Below, piece after piece: positions 59,408-64,000 of a stretch of DNA of 64,000 bases. Position numbers and translations under genes: made by a program. The notes beneath the pieces were generated by a model that worked only from the letters and a program-made list of their open reading frames with translations, did no database searches and was not told the DNA's origin. Position 1 is the first letter of the stretch, and every line of letters starts with the position of its first letter. This DNA is from Mycolicibacterium peregrinum (GTDB lineage: Bacteria; Actinomycetota; Actinomycetes; Mycobacteriales; Mycobacteriaceae): the NCBI RefSeq assembly GCF_001665625.1, contig NZ_LZSY01000002.1, positions 1 to 64,000 on the forward strand. The letters are read 5' to 3'.

Positions 59408-61900
59408 TCAGCCCTGCGGAGCCAGCATCGCCCTCAGCATCGACAACATCTCCGTGCGCGACTCGGCGCCGAGGCGCCGCCGGATGCGCGCCACATGGTG
59501 CTCGACGGTCTTCGCCGAGATGAACAACTGACTGCCGATGTCGCGGTAGGGCATGCCGAGCAGCAGCAGTTCGGCCACCTCACGTTCGCGGTCGGACAGC
59601 TTGGTCGACGACGGAGCCGGCGCCCGGGGTGCGGCGCCGGGCGGAGGGGCCGAGACGACTTCGACGTCCTCCACGGCACTGGTCTGCTTGAGGTCGCGGG
59701 CCAGTTGCAGCATCGCCTGGGACACCCGGGCATCCGGGGTCTGCAGTGCGGCCTGGCTGGCCAGCCGGGTGCCGTCCCAGGTCAGGCCGAACTGCGACAG
59801 CCCACGTGCCGCGGTCGTGACCTCGTCGGTGTCGACGTGATTGGCCAGCACCCGCAGCCAGATGCGCCCGGCATTGGCCAGCGCGCGGGCGAACGCGCTG
59901 TGACCGGCCGCCGCGGTCAGTGCCTGTCCGTGCGGAGCAACGGCTCCCGGCGAGTTGGCCAGGATCCCGGCGTGCACACCGGCCCAGTGCAGCGGCACCG
60001 ACCACAACACCGGATTGCCGAGTGCCGCGAGCAGGCTCCACGCCTCGGACAGCGTGTGTTCCAGGCGGTCGACCTGACGCATCCTGGCCCCGGCCACCCA
60101 CAACTCACCGAGCGGCAGCAGCGAGAACAGGTCGATCGAATACTCGGCGAGCACCTCGACCGCGGTAAACCAGTGCTTCTGGACGGCGCCGCTGTCTCCA
60201 CTTCGCCGGGCGATCGCGGTACGCAGCGCCGCCGCCCACAACGCGTCGCGACGGTGCAGATCCTCACCCGCTTCGGCGGCGGCAGCATCCGCGCCGGCCG
60301 CGCCGAGCTGGCCATCCTGCATCTTCACCCAGCCCAACAGCAGCCGGTGGCGCGCCGCGCTGAACGCCTCGTCGCCGCTGCCGGCTCGCACCGCCCGGCT
60401 GATCACGCTGCGTGCCCGCACCGAGTCACCGCCGTGCAGGGCGGCCAACGTCACGAGAGCAGCCGGGGTATCGGGGGCGACGCCGCCGGCCTGATATTCC
60501 GCGGTGACCGCCTGCCCCAGCCGGGCCACGGTCACGGCGAACGGCTGATCCAACGACAGCACCAGGCCTTCGGCCAGGTTGCGTGCCGCCCGCGCTGTCG
60601 AGGTGGGTGGTCCGGCCACCTCCGAGTTCGACGACGCCCGCGCCGCGTCGGCGTCACCCGCGGCAAGAAAAGAGGTCGCGGCGGCCGAGCTGATCAAAGT
60701 GTCCGGATAGGGGCCGAGCCACTGGAACAGGTCGGCGGCCTGGGCTGCGCCGCCGTCGTGCATGGCGACGCTGGCCGCGACCCGCACCGCGGTGGCGCGT
60801 TCGGAGGGGTCCTCGGATCCGAGCAGCTCATCGGCCATGCGGGCCGCGGTGGTGCAGTCTCCGGCCAACGCCAGTGCGTCGGCCAGTCGGGTGCTCACCG
60901 CGGCGGCCCCGGCTGTGACCGCGGCGCGGTAGAGCCGAGCCGCCCGCGCCGGCCGGGCGCGATTGTGGGCGGCGTGCTCGGCCAGCGCCTCGGCCAGCCG
61001 GTCATCGCGTAGTCCGTGCTCGGCCAGACGTACCGCGAGGTCGGCAGACAGGGTCGACAGTTCGAGTTGCGAAGTGAGCAGGGAGGTTTCGATCTCATGG
61101 TGGCGGGCGGCGCCGGCGATCTGGGCGAGCGATTCGTGTACCAACCGGACGAACCGCCGGTCGTGAGACGGCTCTACCAAGCCGCCGGCGCGGGCCCGAT
61201 CCACCAGTGCCGACGCCTCGGCGCCGGTCAACCGCAGTGCTGCCGCGACGTCGTCGGGGCCGAGATCGTGGCTCAGTGACAGGATCAGCAGCGCATCGCG
61301 GGTGGCGTCGTCAACCAGTCGTAATCGGTGCAGCAGTGCGAACTTTGCCGCATCGGCCGGGGCCTCGACCGCATCTGCCGCTGCCCGCAACAGAAACGGC
61401 AAACCGGCGGTCGCGGCCAGCACCGATCTCACGGTTTCCACGGTCGCCGGTGATCCCAGCGCCGCGGTCAGCACCCGGCCCACCTCGGCTGCCGGCAGAG
61501 GGCCGAGCCGCAGTACCGGGTTCTCCCGCTCCAGAGCGGTGGCCAACGCGTGCAACGGCGGGCGGTGGGTCAACGGCTCACACGCCACCACCACCGTCGC
61601 CGAAGGATCCGCGACTTTCTCTGCAAGGCAATCGATTTCGGCGTCGCTCAGCTGGTCTGCATCGTCGACGACAAATGCCGCCTCGGCGGCATCGCCCGGT
61701 CGGGGAGCGCGGGTCAGTACGGTACGGCCGGCCTCGCGCAGTGCGCCACGGATCTCGGCGAGCACCGTGCTCTTACCGGTTCCGATGCCGCCGGACAGCA
61801 GCAGCTTCACCGGCGCGGCCGGGTCGGCCAGCACCGCACCGATCGCCGTCCGGGCAGCCAACGGGAGCTCCGGAACGGGTTCCGGTGCCGGGGCGGTCAT
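59408..61900 (-). CDS. iniR: Signal-transduction ATPase with LuxR-type HTH (IniR homologue)
   Basis: An 830-residue STAND-like regulator corresponding to M. tuberculosis Rv0339c (IniR), reported to control iniBAC in response to envelope stress and trehalose. Walker A is GGIGTGKST (37-45) and Walker B VVDDAD (77-82). The middle is a helical TPR-like sensor region rich in Ala (LAEGLVLSLDQPFAVTVAR). The C-terminal LuxR helix-turn-helix is LSDREREVAELLLLGM to YRDIGSQLFISAKTVEHHVA. ATG 10 nt after the stop of the Hsp70-like gene, so they form one transcript. Likely regulator of the divergent iniB. Confidence 0.88.
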   Translation of the reverse strand: MTAPAPEPVPELPLAARTAIGAVLADPAAPVKLLLSGGIGTGKSTVLAEIRGALREAGRTVLTRAPRPGDAAEAAFVVDDADQLSDAEIDCLAEKVADPSATVVVACEPLTHRPPLHALATALERENPVLRLGPLPAAEVGRVLTAALGSPATVETVRSVLAATAGLPFLLRAAADAVEAPADAAKFALLHRLRLVDDATRDALLILSLSHDLGPDDVAAALRLTGAEASALVDRARAGGLVEPSHDRRFVRLVHESLAQIAGAARHHEIETSLLTSQLELSTLSADLAVRLAEHGLRDDRLAEALAEHAAHNRARPARAARLYRAAVTAGAAAVSTRLADALALAGDCTTAARMADELLGSEDPSERATAVRVAASVAMHDGGAAQAADLFQWLGPYPDTLISSAAATSFLAAGDADAARASSNSEVAGPPTSTARAARNLAEGLVLSLDQPFAVTVARLGQAVTAEYQAGGVAPDTPAALVTLAALHGGDSVRARSVISRAVRAGSGDEAFSAARHRLLLGWVKMQDGQLGAAGADAAAAEAGEDLHRRDALWAAALRTAIARRSGDSGAVQKHWFTAVEVLAEYSIDLFSLLPLGELWVAGARMRQVDRLEHTLSEAWSLLAALGNPVLWSVPLHWAGVHAGILANSPGAVAPHGQALTAAAGHSAFARALANAGRIWLRVLANHVDTDEVTTAARGLSQFGLTWDGTRLASQAALQTPDARVSQAMLQLARDLKQTSAVEDVEVVSAPPPGAAPRAPAPSSTKLSDREREVAELLLLGMPYRDIGSQLFISAKTVEHHVARIRRRLGAESRTEMLSMLRAMLAPQG

Positions 61901-61910
61901 CAGCGCCGAC

Positions 61911-63692
61911 CTACGCTCCGCCGCCTGGGGCCTCCGCTGCCGCAGTGGTGGTAACCGGCGGCTGGGTGGTGGTCGGCGGCTTCGTCGTCGTCGGAGGCTG
62001 CGTGGTCGTCGTCGGCGGTTGCGTCGTCGTGGTTGTTGTCGGCGGCGTCGTGGTCGTTGTGGTGGTCGTCGTTGTCGTGGTGGTTGTGGTCGGGCTGGTC
62101 GTCGTGGTGGTTTCCGGCGCGGACGTCGTCGTCTCCGGCGGCGGCGGTGGCGGGACGACGACGGTGGTGGTCTTGACCCCGTCGGGCCCCTCGGTCACGG
62201 TCGTGATCGGCTCGGGCGGCGGCCCCTCCGGGGACGGCCCCATCGAGTAGGTGGTGCTGGTCTCGGTGAGCGGGGTGGAATCCCCCTCGGAACTGGTCAA
62301 CGTCACCGCGAGGCCGCCTGCGGCCAGCAGTACAGCCGCAGCCGCGGCCCCGAACAGGATCCCCGGACGTCTGTACCAGGGCAGCGGCGCCGGTTCGGCG
62401 TCGAACATCTCCTCTTCATGACTGAACTGGACGGGTGGCCGCGCCGCGGTCGTGCCCGGCGCGGTTTCGTACTCGCCGCCCGCATAGGGCACCGGTTCAT
62501 TTCCGGGTGCATCGTCCTGCGACCAGGCCAGGGCACTCCCCGCATCCCCGTCGTCGGCCGACGGTTGCGCCATGGTGGCGCCCGCCGCCCAGGCAGCCGG
62601 TCCGAGGCTGGTGGGAGCCATGCCGGTGGGAGCATCGGCAGCCGCCACCTCGGGGGCCATGCCGGTCGGTGCAGCGGCGTCGATGACGCGCTCGGCGACG
62701 AGAGCGGCCCCCAGGGCCACATCGAGTTGCGGTCGCTGGGTTGTCACCACCGGGGCGCGCAACCGCTCGGACAGTCGCTGGGTCACCAGGGGGATCGCCG
62801 CTCCGCCGCCGACGGTGGCGACCGCGGTCACACTCGACAGCGCAATGTTGTTGCGCTGCAACGTGTCTTCAACGGCGTCCAACAGGCCGGCCAGTGGCGC
62901 GGACATGAGTTGCTCTAGTTCTGGGCGGGTCACTCGGACGTCGGAGTTGAACCCCGGCAGTTCGGTGGGAATCGCTGTCGCGGTGTCGGCAGACAACCGC
63001 TCCTTGGCCTGACGGCATTCGGCCCGAAGCTTTGCCAGAGAACCGACCGCCGCGGTACCGGCCGGGTCGGAATCGTTGGCCGTCGCGATCCCGCTGAGCA
63101 CGTGGTTGAGCAGCGCCTGGTCGATCTGATCGCCCGAGAAGTCCGGATAACGGAAAGTCGGTGCGATCGTGGCGAAATTGGCGCCGGCGTCGGCCAGCGT
63201 CACGCTCGTCCCGCTGCCGCCGAAATCGCACAACACCACGACGCCGTCGGCGGGTAACCCCGGATCGGCCTGCAGCGCCGCCAGCGCGGTCAAGGAGTCG
63301 GGCACCAGTCCCGGCGGCACACCAGTCGGTGACAGCGCGGGCTTGTTGCGCAGTGCGCCACGTAAGGCGCCCACGGTGCTGGGACCCCAGTGCGCAGGTA
63401 CCGCGATCACCACGGGCGCACCACCGCCGGCGGTGCGGGCCATGACGTCCAGTGCCTCGGCCAGTACCAGTTCACCTCGGTGCTGGGACCCGTCGGCCGC
63501 GACAAGGGGAACCGGGTCGCCGACGCGCTCCACGAAGCCGGCCAGCGGCAACCCGCTGCCGGTGTACTCGCCGACGTCCGGCGCCCGGTCGTTGTGCAGC
63601 GTGAAAATCGATCGGCGGATCACCGGTTGGCGGCCTTCGCGGGCTGCCACCAGGTTGGTCATCCCGATCGACAACCCCAGTGAGTCGGTCAT
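61911..63692 (-). CDS. Membrane-anchored Hsp70-like protein in the ini locus
   Basis: A 593-residue paralogue of the protein at 15165. The N-terminal ATPase-like domain has LGLSIGMTNLVAAREG (Asp replaced by Ser and a catalytic-loop Thr by Met), VVLCDFGGSGTSVTLAD and ATVGGGAAIPLVTQRL. One membrane helix (about 442-467, ILFGAAAAAVLLAAGGLAV) is followed by a Pro/Thr-rich tail with long poly-Thr. No substrate-binding domain. ATG at 63692 with AGGAG upstream. Cotranscribed with iniR and divergent from iniB, so it may sense or transmit envelope stress (inference). Confidence 0.83.
   Translation of the reverse strand: MTDSLGLSIGMTNLVAAREGRQPVIRRSIFTLHNDRAPDVGEYTGSGLPLAGFVERVGDPVPLVAADGSQHRGELVLAEALDVMARTAGGGAPVVIAVPAHWGPSTVGALRGALRNKPALSPTGVPPGLVPDSLTALAALQADPGLPADGVVVLCDFGGSGTSVTLADAGANFATIAPTFRYPDFSGDQIDQALLNHVLSGIATANDSDPAGTAAVGSLAKLRAECRQAKERLSADTATAIPTELPGFNSDVRVTRPELEQLMSAPLAGLLDAVEDTLQRNNIALSSVTAVATVGGGAAIPLVTQRLSERLRAPVVTTQRPQLDVALGAALVAERVIDAAAPTGMAPEVAAADAPTGMAPTSLGPAAWAAGATMAQPSADDGDAGSALAWSQDDAPGNEPVPYAGGEYETAPGTTAARPPVQFSHEEEMFDAEPAPLPWYRRPGILFGAAAAAVLLAAGGLAVTLTSSEGDSTPLTETSTTYSMGPSPEGPPPEPITTVTEGPDGVKTTTVVVPPPPPPETTTSAPETTTTTSPTTTTTTTTTTTTTTTPPTTTTTTQPPTTTTQPPTTTKPPTTTQPPVTTTAAAEAPGGGA
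62010..62110 (-). repeat. Thr-codon low-complexity tract
   Basis: Antisense-read GGT/GTC/GTG runs that encode poly-Thr with Pro in the tail of the ini-locus Hsp70-like protein. Counterpart of 16760-16870. Confidence 0.7.
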
Positions 63693-63762
63693 CAGGCGTC
63701 ACTCCTGTTGTCTCGGCCGACCCTCACCCTAACCGCTGAGGCATCCAGGGCTCGGCATTGTT

Positions 63763-63803
63763 CCCCTAGTGGCGTCAATCCCCTAATGTCCACCCCCCTA
63801 ATG
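63763..63803 (+). promoter_or_regulatory. Three direct repeats CCCCTA(A/G)TG between iniB and the Hsp70-like gene
   Basis: CCCCTAGTG (63763-63771), CCCCTAATG (63780-63788) and CCCCTAATG (63795-63803), spaced 17 and 15 nt. They lie in the divergent promoter region and are candidates for IniR (LuxR-type) binding. Inference from position. Confidence 0.5.
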
Positions 63804-63855
63804 GCGGGTGGGCGGGGGTGGGCTCGGCACCGATCCCAGCACCCCCACAGCTGGC

Positions 63856-63861
63856 TAGCAT
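63856..63861 (+). promoter_or_regulatory. Candidate -10 element of iniB (TAGCAT)
   Basis: TAGCAT would start transcription near 63868, leaving a leader of about 22 nt with the GAGGAGG ribosome site (63877-63883). It lies 53 nt after the last CCCCTAATG repeat. Confidence 0.45.
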
Positions 63862-63889
63862 TCGAAGCGAACCGTTGAGGAGGTGGAGC

Positions 63890-64000
63890 ATGGCGAACAC
63901 ATTGCTGGACTTTGTGATGTCGCTGGTGCGCGACCCTGACGCTGCTGCCCACTATGCCGCCGATCCGGCGCAGGCCATCGCCGACGCGCATCTGACCGAT
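63890..64000 (+). CDS. iniB: IniB, 5-prime part (truncated by window end)
   Basis: The first 37 codons of a protein beginning MANTLLDFVMSLVRDPDAAA. The layout (short hydrophobic helix, then a helix with ADPAQAIADAHLTD) matches the IniB N-terminal domain of mycobacteria. iniB is the first gene of the isoniazid- and ethambutol-inducible iniBAC operon. Ribosome site GAGGAGG 6 nt upstream. The rest lies outside the window. Confidence 0.82.
   Translation, partial: MANTLLDFVMSLVRDPDAAAHYAADPAQAIADAHLTD

Noticed and set aside
59396..61012. 538-codon plus-strand frame opposite iniR
   Set aside because: Shadow of the IniR homologue; no recognisable protein features.
61302..62918. 538-codon plus-strand frame across iniR and the Hsp70-like gene
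   Set aside because: It spans two opposite-strand genes and ends in Gly/Arg low complexity.

Overview
The window is GC-rich, gene-dense actinobacterial chromosome and almost certainly comes from an environmental, fast-growing Mycobacterium (Mycolicibacterium type). The support is the content: trehalose 2-sulfotransferase (Stf0), an F420-type LLM oxidoreductase, several mycothiol-type maleylpyruvate isomerase-family proteins, a PhnF-type operator, and a backbone resembling the M. tuberculosis Rv0309-Rv0341 segment (an Rv0309-like L,D-transpeptidase, dcd, udgA, aspC, etfD/Rv0338c, iniR/Rv0339c and the first 37 codons of iniB). Many genes start with GTG or TTG, and many appear to be transcribed leaderless.

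Layout. 1-6.9 kb: an alpha/beta hydrolase, then a minus-strand sulfation block (sulfatase, stf0, cysD, cysNC) and a divergent TetR gene. 6.9-13.2 kb: a ferredoxin/FprB-type reductase coupled to an AurF-type diiron protein, a PAP2 phosphatase convergent with a PAP2-diacylglycerol kinase fusion, an L,D-transpeptidase-like protein and a SnoaL-like protein. 13.2-18.6 kb: a Rieske-FAD oxidoreductase, a membrane-anchored Hsp70-like protein, a cupin and a GH16 hydrolase. 18.7-24.0 kb: phosphonate/phosphate ABC system phnDCE with a dehydrogenase and the divergent repressor phnF with two operators. 24.0-29.8 kb: three paralogous AraC regulators interleaved with two paralogous exported GjpA-like proteins. 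30-38.9 kb: a secreted LAS-type peptidase candidate, membrane proteins, a Tat lipoprotein arylsulfatase with a MarR regulator, a rhomboid-like protein, TetR and LLM genes. 39-46 kb: tRNA-Gly(CCC), two DUF7159-type proteins, dcd, an ammonium transporter behind a GlnR-like box, and udgA. 46-53.6 kb: a P450 cluster, a three-subunit molybdenum hydroxylase and a YibE/F transporter. 53.7-64 kb: aspC, a small secreted protein, etfD, then iniR and a second Hsp70-like gene divergent from iniB.

How the genes work together: cysD/cysNC make PAPS, which Stf0 uses on trehalose. PhnF gates phosphonate uptake. IniR (a signalling ATPase with a LuxR-type domain) together with the adjacent Hsp70-like membrane protein probably controls the divergent iniBAC locus.

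The most distinctive unexplained features are: four single-pass membrane proteins sharing a degenerate actin/Hsp70-like N-terminal layout, one of them in the ini locus; several families of intergenic hairpin repeats (one with three copies of 68-69 nt); duplicated AraC/porin-like modules; and a recurring TANNNT placed exactly 6 nt before start codons.
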